A stretch of 64,000 nucleotides of DNA from Strongylocentrotus purpuratus (taxonomy: Eukaryota; Echinodermata; Echinoidea; Camarodonta; Strongylocentrotidae): contig NW_022145606.1 of the NCBI RefSeq assembly GCF_000002235.5, positions 22,098,595 to 22,162,594 on the forward strand, given 5' to 3'. A program made the position numbers and the translations under genes. Of the stretch, positions 1 to 14,100 are shown one piece after another (the first letter of the stretch is position 1; every line of letters starts with the position of its first letter). The notes under the pieces are model-generated. The model worked only from the letters and a program-made list of their open reading frames with translations, did not search any database and was not told the DNA's origin.

Positions 1-300
1 AAATCGGCAAATTTGTGGTTAAAAAAAAAAAAAAAATCAGCCGAGTTTGATTAGGGACAAGATTTTTTGAGAGGGTTCTAGACATTGTTACATGCGTTTA
101 AAAGGTCGTCTAGAACCCTCGGGGCCCCAGTACATCGATACATTAAAAAAAAAAAAAAAAAAAAAAATATTTTTTTAATTTAATTTAATTTTTTTGGTGG
201 CCACCCGGGCCACCTAGTCGGTGATTTCAGGTGGCCCGACGCCATTTCAGGTGGCCATTGGCCCCGGGCCACCGCCAAATTCGAGCCCTGCATAGATTTT
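1..300. repeat. Dispersed repeat fragment with short inverted repeats
   Basis: GAGGGTTCTAGAC near 71 is mirrored by GTCTAGAACCCTC near 108. GTGGCCACCCGGGCCAC and related GGTGGCC repeats follow, with A-runs between. It looks like a fragment of a dispersed repeat within the first, incomplete intron. No gene seen. Confidence 0.35.
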
Positions 301-522
301 GTATGATCAATTCTGATCATTTGACAAGTTGCACTTTACAGTTTCACAAATTCACAGTTTACATTTTATATTTAACCAAATTGTGAAAACAACAAAGAGA
401 GACTGGAAATGTTGCTTATTAAGTTTGGAGAAAAAGTTGAAGTGATTACATAAATGCATGTGCACCTGACAATGTCTTCTTTGTTAACTGTTCACATTGT
501 CTTTTTATTTTCCTCTCCATAG

Positions 523-747
523 TCAAAGCCAAGAAGAAGTCTTCTGAAAAAGTAGACTGGAGCAAATACTTTCACGAACAGAATGAAATATTGAAAGCAG
601 ATTTAGGCTTGTTGCCGAAAAAGAAGAAGGAAAAGAAGAAGGAAACAGTTTGGTACTATCCTCGTAGGAATCCATACACTGGACTCATTCATCACAAAAC
701 CAAACCAAGGAAGCGGAGCAGTGGCAAAAAGAAGGATGCTAGTTCAG
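523..747 (+). CDS. KDZ gene, first visible exon (Lys-rich)
   Basis: The acceptor ctccatag precedes it and the donor is gtatta. It starts with two bases of a split codon and ends with one. It encodes residues 1-74, including WSKYFHEQNEILKADLGLL, a KKKKEKKKE run and WYYPRRNPYTG. The basic patches look like a nuclear localisation or DNA-binding tail. An upstream exon must exist outside the window. Confidence 0.65.
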
Positions 748-2145
748 GTATTAACTGTTATCCACTTCCACTTTTTATCATTGACAATAATTTTACATTG
801 ATAGGGCCTACTGCTCTACATATCACATCTACATGTACACATGCAGTTAGTTATTTGGAAAGGAATGTGTACTGACTAAAAGATAATAATATAGTGTAGT
901 GTACTATTTAAAAGTCCACTTGATTACTATGAACATGATGTATGGAAGTCCATGACTTAATTTGTCCTTGCAGTGGGATGGCATTGTCTTTGCAAAGTTT
1001 AATAAACCAACAAAATTGGAAAAAGTGTGTCAAGCAAACTACTTCTAAATTATGGATTGCAATGAAAGTTAAAACACATACTTTTCATGATGATCCGAAT
1101 TTTATTATATAACAAAATAATTTAAAAAAAAGTTATGCGTAGGCTGGCAGTGTATTGCCGTGTCAACCACATCTCTTTATAAAATTGAAAGTTTATGTGG
1201 CCAACTAATTTCATAGTTTTTATGTGATATCAATGAGAATTGATGTGCAATAGTGCATTACTGTACATAGTTTGTGTGTGTTTGATGAAGTGTTTGCAGG
1301 GCAACTTGTAAACTACTTTCACAAATTGAGAGAGAATTGCTTGCCATTAGGTTGAGGACATGAAGGCTGCAATTGTGGGGGGGTATTGCATACCTGCCAA
1401 CCCTTCCGAATTATCCAGAATATTCTGTTTTTCTGGATTTTTAGGACCCCAAAAGCCGGAGTATTCCTTTTTTTCAAAATTTTTATTTTTATTTTGATTT
1501 TTGTTGTTGTTTTATTTTGTTTTGTTGCTTAAGCCAAATTAAGCTTGTTTTATCATATGACGCGATTTGAGAGTTCACGTATTGCGTGCGTTGAAGGGCT
1601 GCACGATTGAGCAGCGAATTTGTATTCGCTTTTTTGCACAGATTTACCGCGTATTGCCAGTATCACTGCCGCTGCATGTGCGAACGCCTGTTAAGGGTAC
1701 AGATTTCTTATTTTCGAAGACATACCGTGCTTAAAATTCTTAATTCTCATTTTCAAATGTTGGTAGGTATGGTATTGATCACATTTTTATAGTGTTAGTT
1801 CTCCTTGTAGTTATATTTTTTAATATTTTCATTATTATTGTTAATTTATGCAATCATAGCAAGGTTACTGATTGCAATAAGGACATCTAGGCATATTTTG
1901 TGATACTGAACTTATTATCAATTTGGTCTCCCAATTGTTCTTTTTTTCTCCTTTTTATTGTAACAGATGGCTATTCCAAGGATATTGCTCCTCAGACAGA
2001 GTTCTATTCTGAAGAACACATCACAGGTACATATTCTATTGGACAGTTTACCATTTCTACTTTTGTATCATGTTTTCACTGCTCCCTTCAACACCCTCCC
2101 CCCCCCCCAAAAAAAACAAACAAACAAGAACAACAAACAAATCTC

Positions 2146-2179
<34 letters not shown>

Positions 2180-5100
2180 TCCCACATGCCTCAACCCATC
2201 TTTTATGAGCTAAAAATATTTAAAAAAACTTTATATCGTACAGCTGCCTTGTAATTGGTGTTGGACCAAGGGCAAACGGCCACCACAACTACTTTCAAGC
2301 CATCAATACCTTCTGTTTTGATAATATGGCCACCTAACATGTCATTTTACCACCAAAGGGTGTTTCAAGCTTTTCCTGGCTGGCACCAAAGACAAAGGTT
2401 AGCAAGAACCTGTACATGAAATCACATTTTCTTCTTAATTTCGTAAGCTCTTGTTCCTTCTAGGTAATATAAAAGAAGAAGAAGAAAACTTGATGTTACT
2501 GGGCACTAGGTTCCTAATAAGCTGGAATATTTGTCCTGAATTGTATACTAAATAAATGTTTGATGAGCAAATATGATTCCTGCAAACATATAAGTGGATA
2601 ATGGATATCAAGAATCTTTGAAAAGAGTGATCTTCTTGGGAGGCATTCTAAATTAAAGATGGAGTACCTGCTATTCATACAGATTCAGGGGCCAAAGAGA
2701 CTCGGAGAGCCCCACTGTAAAAATAAGTTTTTTTTAATTTCCTTGAATTCTTTGGAATTCAGGCAGGAATGAATTACTCAAGGAGAGGGGATGTTAAGTT
2801 ATATACATTTCAACTTGCCAATGTAGAGGTTGAGGGGCAACAATAAAGTTCTGTGTCAGATTAAATATTTTACAGATTGTAATTATAGCTGGTTAATTTT
2901 GAATATAGACCTTTTATCATGTCTGTTTCCAAAAGTTATATTTAATGTACATTTTTTTCTTCTCCCTACCCCCCCCCCCCCCTCCAAAAAAAATTTAAAA
3001 AAATCATTGTTCAGGAGAGAATGATATGACTTCCATACTAATGGATCTCCAGCTGGCTCTAAACATAGATGTCCAGGAACAAGACAAGTCCTCCTGGGCT
3101 GACAGGCAGGAGGATCTTGATGCCAGCTGGACGGACATCAGAGCAGACCTCATGATGTTCATGATTGAAGGGCAGAGCTTGCCAAATAAACTCTGCTATA
3201 AGTGCCAAGATGAGCCTGCAATCATTAATTGCAAAGATTGTAGGCAGTATTTCTGTGTGGAGTGCGATAGACTCGTCCATCTACAATTCTTTCTCCACGA
3301 CAGAGAAACTACGAAAGATGGATTCCTTCGTAGAATTCCCACAGGTGGGCATAAACATCTCTAATTGAAATGGTTCTAACTTCTGCAAATATAAAATGTG
3401 TGTTCAAAGCTACTTTGTAAGATTATTATGACATGTTGCTTTTAGTAGTGAAATTATGTAGGCAGAGGCAGGATAAATCTGCACCCCCCCCCCCCCCCGA
3501 CAAAAAAGCAAAGGAAGGAATCGATCAATTAATAAATGGATGAATGAATGAATGACTGATCCTCTCAAATACACAGCTGAAGTCAATTTTTTGCACTTGG
3601 GTAAAAACTTGATTGACAAAGTTCTCTCAATATTGTTAAAACAAAAACAATTTTTTTTTTTGTTCAATAGAAGCATGCAATTGGGTTCCAATATTTGCAA
3701 ATTTGGTGTGCCAAAAGAAATAGTAATTACCTGCTCCAGTTTGGTGGTTGCTTACATGTATATTGTAGTCCAGTGAGAAGACTTCTTGAATCTGTATGTT
3801 ATGCCTCAGGGATGTAGCAGTGAATGATTATTGTAAAGGTTTGGCATTGACACAATGAAGCAATGAAGCTTCGTGCAATAGATACACACAGCCTCAACTC
3901 GAGTGCTGATAGATCGTATAATGAACTCATGCGCATGCCTAATTTGTATAATATTTCTCTTTTTCTCTGCCTGTTTCAGTTGCTTCATTTCCTGTAATTC
4001 ATCCTGTCAAGTGCCGTGGGTGCAGTGTAGAAGGACAATCAGCTGAGCGCAATACAGGATCATCCTACATTGCTATAACACTTAAAGGTAAATGCAGCTG
4101 ATTATTACAAAACACATGCCTGATAATTACCTGATTTAAATCTGTTCACTTTCTTTTCTTCGGATTTATCAAAAGATATTTGTATGTTAACGCTTAACAT
4201 CACCCCTGAAAACAAAAGAAAAATAACCATCAGATTTTTCATATACCCTTATGTAGTGTCATGTATGACAATCTTTACACTTTTTCTGCTTTTTTATGAA
4301 AAGCAGTATATTCTTTTTGCAGACATCAGTCATGTTAAAACTATCCATGAAGTAAATAAATTTTTAAGGAGAATAATTTTGATGAAATTTCCAGTTTAAA
4401 AGTGATATAATCTCAAAGTTATTTTGTTTAAACTGTTAAATATTAGCCTGTATTGTTAGCCGCAGTGAATTCTATGAATCCCATGTTTGATATTATTAAC
4501 AACATATATACCCAGACTTTTGATATTTAAATTATGATGGATTTGCTTATCACTAGTTGTATTGTAGTTGAGAAAGAACATTGACTTTAAAGGACAAGTC
4601 CACTCGAAAAATAATATACTTTCAATAAAAGCACAAAAATCAGAAAAACCAATCAAAAAATCGGATAACTAATAAGAAAGTTATGAATTTTTGAAAAAGT
4701 ATGTAAAACTATGGAACAATGAGAATCACAACACAAATTGCCAAAATGGTTATCAGTTTGTGACGTCATGTTCTCACTATTTATCAATAGCTCTATATAG
4801 TTTAATCCAATTAATTTCCCTTTTTATTCCCCAAAATTTGATTTCCCCATGCCTTTGCCCAGGTTATATGATTTGTATCATATTGCGTGCATGACATTTC
4901 AGGAAATCTTTTATGAACTTTGAAGAATTTATACTATTTTCTGAATATTCTATATTCATAATTATTGATTTTTATACAAATAGTTTATCAAAATTCAAAT
5001 TTTTCATGATTTAACTGAAAAATTACTCTATATTAGTGCGTCCACACAAAACATATTACTATTTTAATCTTACTTGGATGCTGAGGTGAAGAAATAAGAT

Positions 5101-8100
5101 TCTTAAAGAGAAAATAGGAAATTTATATCATCAACATAAAGAAAATAATTAGTGAATAGTGAGGACATGACATCACAGACTCATGAGTGAGTTGCCAATT
5201 TGTCTAGTGATTTTCAAAGTTTTTAATGTCATTAAAAATTCATAACTTTCTTATTAGTTACCCGATTTTGCTCAGACTTATTTTGATTAGGAAGTCTGAT
5301 TTTTCTGCTTCTATTGGAAGTAAATTATTTTTGGAGTGGACTTGGGCTTTAAAACAAGCAAGGTTTAATGACTAATTCCCAAATAAATACAAACTGAAAT
5401 TGGAATATTCTAATTCTCAGGACGCCGCATTATCCCACGAGCTGAAGTCTACTGCCAGAACTGTAATTTTGTTGACACCAAGCTAGAGTTACAGACGATA
5501 GTTGCAAATGGGTTCTGGCCTGCAACAATCCGGAGAATTGTCCACATCTTTGAGGCAGATCTCTTGAAGTTTATAGATATGCTGATGAAGAATATGCCTG
5601 GGACATCTCTGTCATCAATTGCTAAAGCCCTGCAAGACATTGATGAATCTGTTGAGTATACTACTATGCTATTTCAACTAAGAAGTAAACAATCCTGTAT
5701 CTGATCAACATCTGCCTTGTTTAGGTTTTACATAATATCATTTTTTAAAATATTGTTTTACCTAAAGTCATCCTAGTTCAATAGCTTCTAACCCACTTAA
5801 AAATTAATTTAATCTTATCAATTTGCAATGGAAAATCATGCATGTCAAAGAAATAAGCTGTAATATTCCTTGTCTTTAAAAGTAAGATATTGTTCAGTTA
5901 GACACAAAGTTACTGGTACATTGCAAATACTACATTCTCCCATTTGGGCATTTTGTACTAGACCGTTGTAACCTCCTTTGCCACACTTATTATGGTGCAT
6001 CAAAAGTTATGCAATACGCAAATCCATGATACACTGGAAAAAACACAACAACAAACAAGCTGCAAAGAGTATAACATAGACACCAAAGTTGACTGCTACA
6101 TGTACAAATTCACATGTATGTGAATTGACTGTTGATATGTATAGGTGTACCATTGTAAAGAAAATCTTTCTGAGGCTACACATTCATGTGAACGAAACAT
6201 GCAAGAGAGTTGAATGAATGAGGGATACAAATGAACTGAAACTATTTCAGTATGACATATCCAATGTATAAAAATGATTTAGACAATTGTGGATTGCTAA
6301 TATTACAGATAATGTGAAAACAAGTTGCACTTGAATAAGTAAACTTCTCTCTTTGCAAACTGTAAAAGCTCAAAATCAAGCAGTATATTGATAACCAAGT
6401 ACCAAAGAACTGGATTACCCTTCAAACATATAAGTTTTATTTGAGATTCCTACAGTGTTTCTGGGTATTTTTACATCAATGCTCCACATATGGAGATTAA
6501 ATGCATATCATTTCCCTTTGTAGATTTATATATGTATACCTTTATATGGTGTTATTATGTTTGAATTCATTCATTCATTTGTGTTTATTTACTCATTTTG
6601 ACAGGACAAGGCCGTTAGCAGAGCAGCCCTGACAAGAGCTCTTATGGAGTATCGATATTGCCAACAAGCTTTGAATGATGTGAAGGGCACAGATGGGATG
6701 ACATGTCCAGCTTGTAGTTCTGGCCAACATTCAGCTCATGTAGATGGGAATTTTAAGGTTTACCGCTACAGTAAAGTGCCTCGGTGAGATAATATGTATG
6801 TATGTATGTAAATATTACAGCCTAGACACAACTCTACACCTCAATAATCTCTTTTCCTACCAAAGACCAACAAAACATGACACAGTACTGCCGCACCAAG
6901 TCCTAATAGATTATAAACCAGGAGGCTATGTATGTGTAAAAAATGTCTTTGATAGTGACCCTTTTATTCTACTATTCTTGTATTCAGGCGGCCACAGGCA
7001 AGTCACAGCTTGTATGTAAGATTGTATCTGTGTACAAATTCTACTTTTCTGCGCCTACTTATATCTAAATGCATGTTTTTTCTTGAATATCTAGGGGAAG
7101 TAGAAAGCCATACTATGAAGATGTCTTTATTGCACCTGCTGAAGATGTCAACAGACACATGGATACTGTATATGATGACCGAAGAAGACCCTCTCAGGTA
7201 AAAATGGTTAAAAAGATGTATACCTCTGCTCCTGAAGGGGGGGGGGGGGGGGGGGGGGGTCAGAGGCATTATGTTTTCAGGTTGTCCATCCGTCTTATCC
7301 ATGTATACACCCTAAACCTAGTTTATACGATATCAAGAGAATCCCAGCTTGGATTTTTTTCGTATTTGGCTGATGTCAAAAATGTAATTTTCCAACCAAA
7401 CTTCAGCAAGAAATGTCTAGTGGTTTTGCAATTTGGTAGGATAGAGTAAAAGTTTCATGACATGATGTTAGTCACAGGCAAATTGTTATGTATTCTGTTA
7501 TGTAGCCGTGACGTCAGCTAGGAATGTCCATATGTAACAAAAACAAAAGAAGGTGATATAGATTAACATATTCATAAACTTGTAGAGGTCAAAGTTCAGA
7601 CTTGAAGGTCTAATGTCATTGCATTTTGGCCAATTACGGGTATATGCAGTATATGCCATTACTAGTACTTCAGCTAGGAATTTGCAATGGTGATAAAATC
7701 AAAGTATTTAAAGGTAAACAAATATGGTGAAACAAAAGGGGTCAAAGATCATTGAACTTTTATAAGGCCCCCACCTTCCAAAAAGAAAACATTTTGGGTG
7801 TCCTCGACCGCCCACTCGTCATTTTCGGGCCGCTGGCCTTTTTTTTTTAAATAATTTTTTTATTCAATTTTTTTGGGGGGCAATCTTAAACGCCAAACTT
7901 ACCATTTCATGCATGTTGCAAGGATCAAAATCCGTCCCCTTGCCAGTTTGGTCTTTTCAGTATGCAATTCTGTATGTATTAAACTTGCCATTTATATTTT
8001 TTTATGTCAAAATGCTGTTCATTCAAATCAGGTTCTGAGCATTCTTCGACTCATTTTAAAGCCCATCTGTATTGCTTTACAAGAGGGATAAGACCACCCT

Positions 8101-11100
8101 GCAAGGTCACTGGACAGGTGGTTTATCTCATCAAATCAGCTCTCAGTTAATATAACACAAGATAAAGAGAATCATGGGGTACCAATGGTCACCGATTAGG
8201 CATTGTTTGCTATATAGAGGGCGCAAGTAGTACAGTGGGGATTTAAAAGGTGCTGTATTTCAAGCCAAACATACTTTCTGTGTTGGTGTTGATATTCATA
8301 GTACATTATACTAGTCTTTTACCATATTAAAGTGTTTTATTGACTTTATTTTTTTAAATACTTGACATCCTAACGATGTTTTGTTTTTTTATGGAAAAAT
8401 ATTTATTTAAATAAAAATTCCCCAAATGGGGGGAGGGGGGGGGGGGGGGATAAAAAAAAGACCCCCCCCCCCCCCCCTAAAGATGAAATTTTAAAAAAAT
8501 CCGCCCGCCCGCCCCTACTCCAGAAAAGCAATCGAGGACAACCAAATGATTTTTTTATATTTTTGGACTTACCGGTAATATAAAATTTAGTGAAAATTTT
8601 ACAATTTTGCTGATAGCCCATATATGCAATATCAGTGGGTATTTAAATTTGTATCACTGTGTTCAAGGGACGGTATAATGGTAATGCACCATATATGGTG
8701 CCCAGACATGGGGAACATACATGTAATGTCAAAATGACCGTCACTCAACACTAGTTTGAGTTTGTCTTAGCTCTTGATTTACACGTAATTTAGATTTCAG
8801 AGCTACTTCCCTGTTTTGGATATTAAAAATCTATTTGGAATGTTCTATATATTTTAAGATGATACATACATGTTTATTGCTAGACATGGCAGCCTTTTTC
8901 AATATTAATGCAGTTCAAAACTACTTTTGACAATTTCTCAGTCAAAGACTGTACAAAGGTGTGGCTTGAGCACACCCTGAAGGCAGAAGTGATTTAATCT
9001 CTAGACAAACTCCAAATAAAACAAAAAATCCACATTACACTTTGTTGGTTGGGATAATAATATTGCTTATTGGCTTACTTCTTGAGCAAAAGCATATCTT
9101 ATTTGGGCTTGGTTGGGGGGGTTACCGGTATAGAATAAAGTTATTTAGCGAGCCCTGAATTAAAATAAAAATTGCTATGTCCCAGTTAATTTTTTTAAAT
9201 ATTTTTTTATTAGCAAATTTGTTGAAATCATTTAAATTGTAAAAGGTCTGCAATTAAAGCTGTCACCCACCCTAGTTTTCTTCATTTGATATGTAAGTTC
9301 AAATGTAAATTATATTGTGCAGTTTTGTAAATCATTCTTCTTCTTCAATGTCATCTTCCATACTCACTGAAGACTATTTTACATTCTTATGCATGTAGGG
9401 AGACACAAGTACCTGTGGCAACTCCCACTGGAGAGCGGCTAAATCTTCGGCCAAAGCACGAAACAAGCTTGATGAATGTGGCCTGGAGGTGGCCGGATGT
9501 CGACATGCTGTTGCCCAAAAAGCTGTCAACATGTTCACTGGCGAGCAGTATGGATATCCACACTACATCCATGTCAAATTTCTTTTGCCCCTAAAGGTAA
9601 AGTTCTTGTGGCAGGATGTAGTGTGCAAATACTGGCCATGGGCAAAAAAACAAGGGGCCAAAGATGCTGCTTATGCTGAGGCAGTTGAGGTCATGAAGCC
9701 TGCACTTTCAGTTATGCATGCAAAAGCTCACCAGTGGTCATGTCAAGTAAGTACTGGTATGGGTTTCCATAGACAATTGTGATGGTTGACTAGTCAAATA
9801 ATTTGTTTGTGCATACAATTTTGAAGATTTTGGTCATAAATACACATCCATTTGGTAGATCAAAGTCATATTTAGCCATTAAAATATGTATCAATGCAAA
9901 TCAATTCTAAATGTAAGTCATTCCAGTTTGCAAGACGTAGAACAGATTCTTTTTTAGCATTCAACTTAAAGGTACTATGTCCCATTTGCGGGTCCAAAAA
10001 AATGAAAAGGTTAAATTCCAACATCATTTGAAAGACAATACTTATTTAAATCTTCCCTCAAAATGCCTTTTGCAGGAAAATAACAACCATTAGTTGATGA
10101 ATCAAGTGAATATAATCACCTTAGTAGTAATAATCTGATTTTCAGACCCTTTTACCGAATGGTCGTACGTGTTGTGCTGCACAAAGATTCAATCAATTTC
10201 ATATTGGCCATTACAAGTTGTGAAATTATTGATGTAGACAAATGCTCATGTACCAGTTACAGCTCATTTTATGTATTTGTGTACGAAACACATGGAAATA
10301 TCATTTTTCCTAAAAAGAGATAAAACATTGGTTATTTAGTCTTGCTAATGTTTGTATTGGGGTCAAAATAGTTGAATTGTAGTTACAAATAAATAAAACA
10401 ACAAAAACATAAAATACATAAGTTTAAAAAAAACAATGAAATACATAAGAAAATGATCAAGACAAGAGATAATATAAGGAATAACCTGGCTCTTCCAATT
10501 GTTTGTGTTGTATTATTATTCCAAATGGTCTAACAAATATATGTAGTGAAAAAGAGTGCTTAAATATGAAAAATATATGATTTATGGGTAAAAATGTGAA
10601 TTTGATGACCTTATTTGCATAAATTACTTTAAAGATGGAAATGAGTGAATTTTTCAAAAAATTGAAATTACCATAGTATTCTATACACTTCACTTGACAT
10701 GCATGCAAATTTTCACGGGGAGGGGGTCAACTTGACCCCCCCCCCCCCAGTAAAAACCGGGCCTTAAATAGCCCAGTTAAAATAGGGTTAATGGAAGATG
10801 CAAGTGTACAGAGTATGAGAAGGATAAGTAAGTTTTGTAATCTGTCATGTCATTTAATTGTATTCTACCTAAACATAATTGATTTTTTTTGTTGTTGTTA
10901 TGAAGGTGATATGGGGTGGTCGGAACCAAGAAGGGTCCTGTGGGGGAGCAGGTGAAGACATGGAACAATTCTTTTCCCATCTATCACGGCTTGGCTCTAC
11001 TACCAAGAACATGTCCTATGCAGGTCTGGTTTTTCTTCTTTAAAAAAATTATTAATGAAGAAGATTGATATCAATTTGCATGAAATGGCAAAGAATTATA

Positions 11101-14100
11101 ATTTACATGATTTAAAGTATCTTATCTTTAATTTAATAATGTTTTGATTACAAATGCTGTGTGATCAAAATTTTGTGCACAATGAAAATGTATGCCTAAA
11201 ACAACATTTTGAAAAGACAAAAAAAGATATATCCGTTGGGTATTATCTTCATTGATATTTCATTATCATTATTATTATTACTACTACTACTTTTATAATC
11301 ATAACTATTAGTATCATTGTATTAGTATCATTATTATCAATGTCATTATTCTATCATTTTTATTATGATTTTGATAAGCGTTCATACAAAGTGTACTGGA
11401 GAGAAAATGTAAGTTGTAACCGGAGAATACTGAACCCTCAGAAATAGATTCTGAAATCATGAATGTTTGAAATTTGCGATCACGACTCAATTTGGTCAGT
11501 AAGGGTTTAATCTTGTGTTTAGTCCCAGTCATGAAATGGACAAAGATTCAAATTCTCTTCAACTTTTAATAGTTATTTTTTGGTAACATCACAGGTAGAG
11601 AGGACACCATCACTGAGCATGTTCTCTTCTGGAATAGGAGAAAAGCTGTCAACATGGCGCCACAGCTGTGCAAGCGATATAAACGGGTAATGCAAAACAT
11701 GAATACACTGCATTACATACCATACACCTGTATTTATCTATACAGTGGAAACTCTAACAAGGTCCTTGGGACTGATGAAATTATCTTGTTATATCAGGGT
11801 TAAAAAAGGGTGGGAGGGATGAGGGGTGGGGGGAGGGGGGATTTTCCAGGGAGTGATTGTCTAGGGGGTTATTGCCCTAGAACCCATTTTGTGGCATGAC
11901 TCATCATTTATCCCCTCCACCAGCATTACAAAGGACTTTACGGAAAAATGAAACACAAGCTTACAGTAGATTGTAAATATATGTAAGCATCCCAAGTTGC
12001 CAAAAATGTTACATTTACAGACAGTAACATTTTTAATGATCACAATTTGGAAAATGGCAAATAGTTGCCAAGTAAAACTTTTGGGAAAGGATAACAGTTG
12101 TGAAGGATGAGCGGGAAGTACCATCTCATTTAGAAATATCAGATAAATGTATCTTTTCCCCCAAGTAGTCTAGTAATGAAAGAAAATAAAGGAATAGAAT
12201 AGTTCCGGAAATAGTATTTAAAATAAAAATAGTGGCAGGAAGAGGACAATAGTTACAAATAGGCAATGTCTAAAGTTATCGTTCTAGTATGAAACTTAAA
12301 TCTTGACATGATCAGACTTAGGCACAAAATTATAAATGGGTTTCAATATAAAGATATATATTTAAAGCAGGATTATCGGTCACTTGTTGAGCATAGCAGT
12401 CATTCAAAGAGATACATGTTAAAACCTCAAAAGAAACTAAAAGGCACCAAATAGAAAAAGTATGATGCATATTCCAAATAAGGAAGCAATTTATATTATG
12501 TCAGTTCTATTATGATTATTAAACAGAATGTTGAGTACATCAAAGTGACAGAGGAGCAGCTAGCCACTCACCGCACCTCTCTTGGCAAAGATGTATCTGA
12601 TGATGACCTTCGACACTGGCAGGAAGATATTGTGCGCAGAGCAAAAGGTATTTATACAGATACTTTGAAAAACCAATTTGAGAGTAAAACTCAGTCTGAA
12701 TACTTTTATGTTATGTTAGCTTTACCTTTGTGCTTATGTCATTAATTTTATTTGAATGTATTGTCTGATTGTCGCCCTATTTATTTAGATGCTGCAGTAG
12801 AGACCAACATAGATGCTACAGAAAATGATATAGAAGCTGTAGCACTCTCTATTCGGCAGAGGAAAGTAGCTATCTCCAAATTTGCTGGTGAGAAGACTTA
12901 ATTGTTTCCTATAGCATAATTAAACTTTTCTATCAGATGAGTCTGCAAAACAATACATTTAATATTTTCTATCATGTTTGTTTTTATAGATTATATGTTC
13001 CTCATGTAACATTTGGAATTTGACTGTTGATTTTGAGACTCAATGAAGTCTGGTAGTGCTCTGAAGTGTTCATTGCAGGGTAGTATGCCCTTTGACCCAC
13101 ATGGATAGATATATTTACATAACTATTTACATCTTCAAATAATGAATCCAATAAACAGAAAAGACCAATATAAATACCAGGAATGGAACTTAATTTTTAG
13201 AACCCAGTTCATAAAAGGAACCGAAAAGGACTAAATATACAACCTTAACTATATACATGATAATGCCTTCTTGTTTTATACAAGATTTGTTAAAATTTTA
13301 AGCTTTAATACATGACATTTTTTTAAACAAATTTTTAATTCTTGTAAAAAATTGCAGTAAAAGCCTTGGACAAGTTTTCATCTTATTTGACTTCTAGGAT
13401 ACTGTATGATATGTTGATGACAAACTGTCCCAATGTCAAAGGTAGAAAAATTAGTGACATTGGTCTAGATTGCCATTGCCTAGCTACAACTTGTGTTCGG
13501 AGTGTCCAAATCATAATGAAAATTGGAAGTACGGTAAGGCAAGTTGGCTCCTCATGGTCTAGTATCTCAGACACTCAAGGTCCTAGGTTCGATTCACATG
13601 TGGACCTAAGGATGCCTGCGTTATGTGTTAACTTTAATACTTCCCTACTCTTTAGAGGCAAAACACTCATTTGTGATCCCTCAGATAGGACATAAAATGG
13701 AGTTCCCATGTGTGGGAGAGGCACAACCCACACAGTTAAAGATCCCACTTCATGTACTGCTCGTAAAGAGCTAGGGAAAGCCTGGTGAAATGGTCTACAC
13801 ACACAATGAATTTCCTAGTAATGAGACCTGATAGTCATTGATCAAGTTTGCTTTTCCTACCCAGGCAGTAATGCCAAATACATAACAATGATTATAAAGT
13901 TTTACACATGTACATATATGGCAAAATTATTGCAATATGTAATTAAGTGAAGTGGTGGAGGCCTCCTATTCAAGTGGTTGAATATACAACCAGAATTTAT
14001 AACTGGAAAAAAATATGCTGCCACTATCTAGACAATTAGAGTACATGACATTTTCTGTACAGAGCTTGCAAGATATCCGAAAGTGTTGCCAATTTGTGTT

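Noticed and set aside
1900-2254. Proline-rich open frames around the C32 tract
   Set aside because: They are translations of a homopolymer; only the small exon 1967-2026 is supported by splice sites and phase.
7790-8560. Larger element bounded by GTGTCCTCGACCGC and an inverted GTTGTCCTCGATTGC
   Set aside because: The similarity is short, the bases between include an independent TTAA element and homopolymers, and no target duplication was seen.
13549-13621. Functional tRNA-Glu gene
   Set aside because: Only A and B boxes are kept; stems do not pair, and the sequence continues into a SINE body.
13366-13695. Extra KDZ exon near 13366
   Set aside because: The frame runs into the SINE, lacks good splice sites, and neighbouring exons already join in phase.
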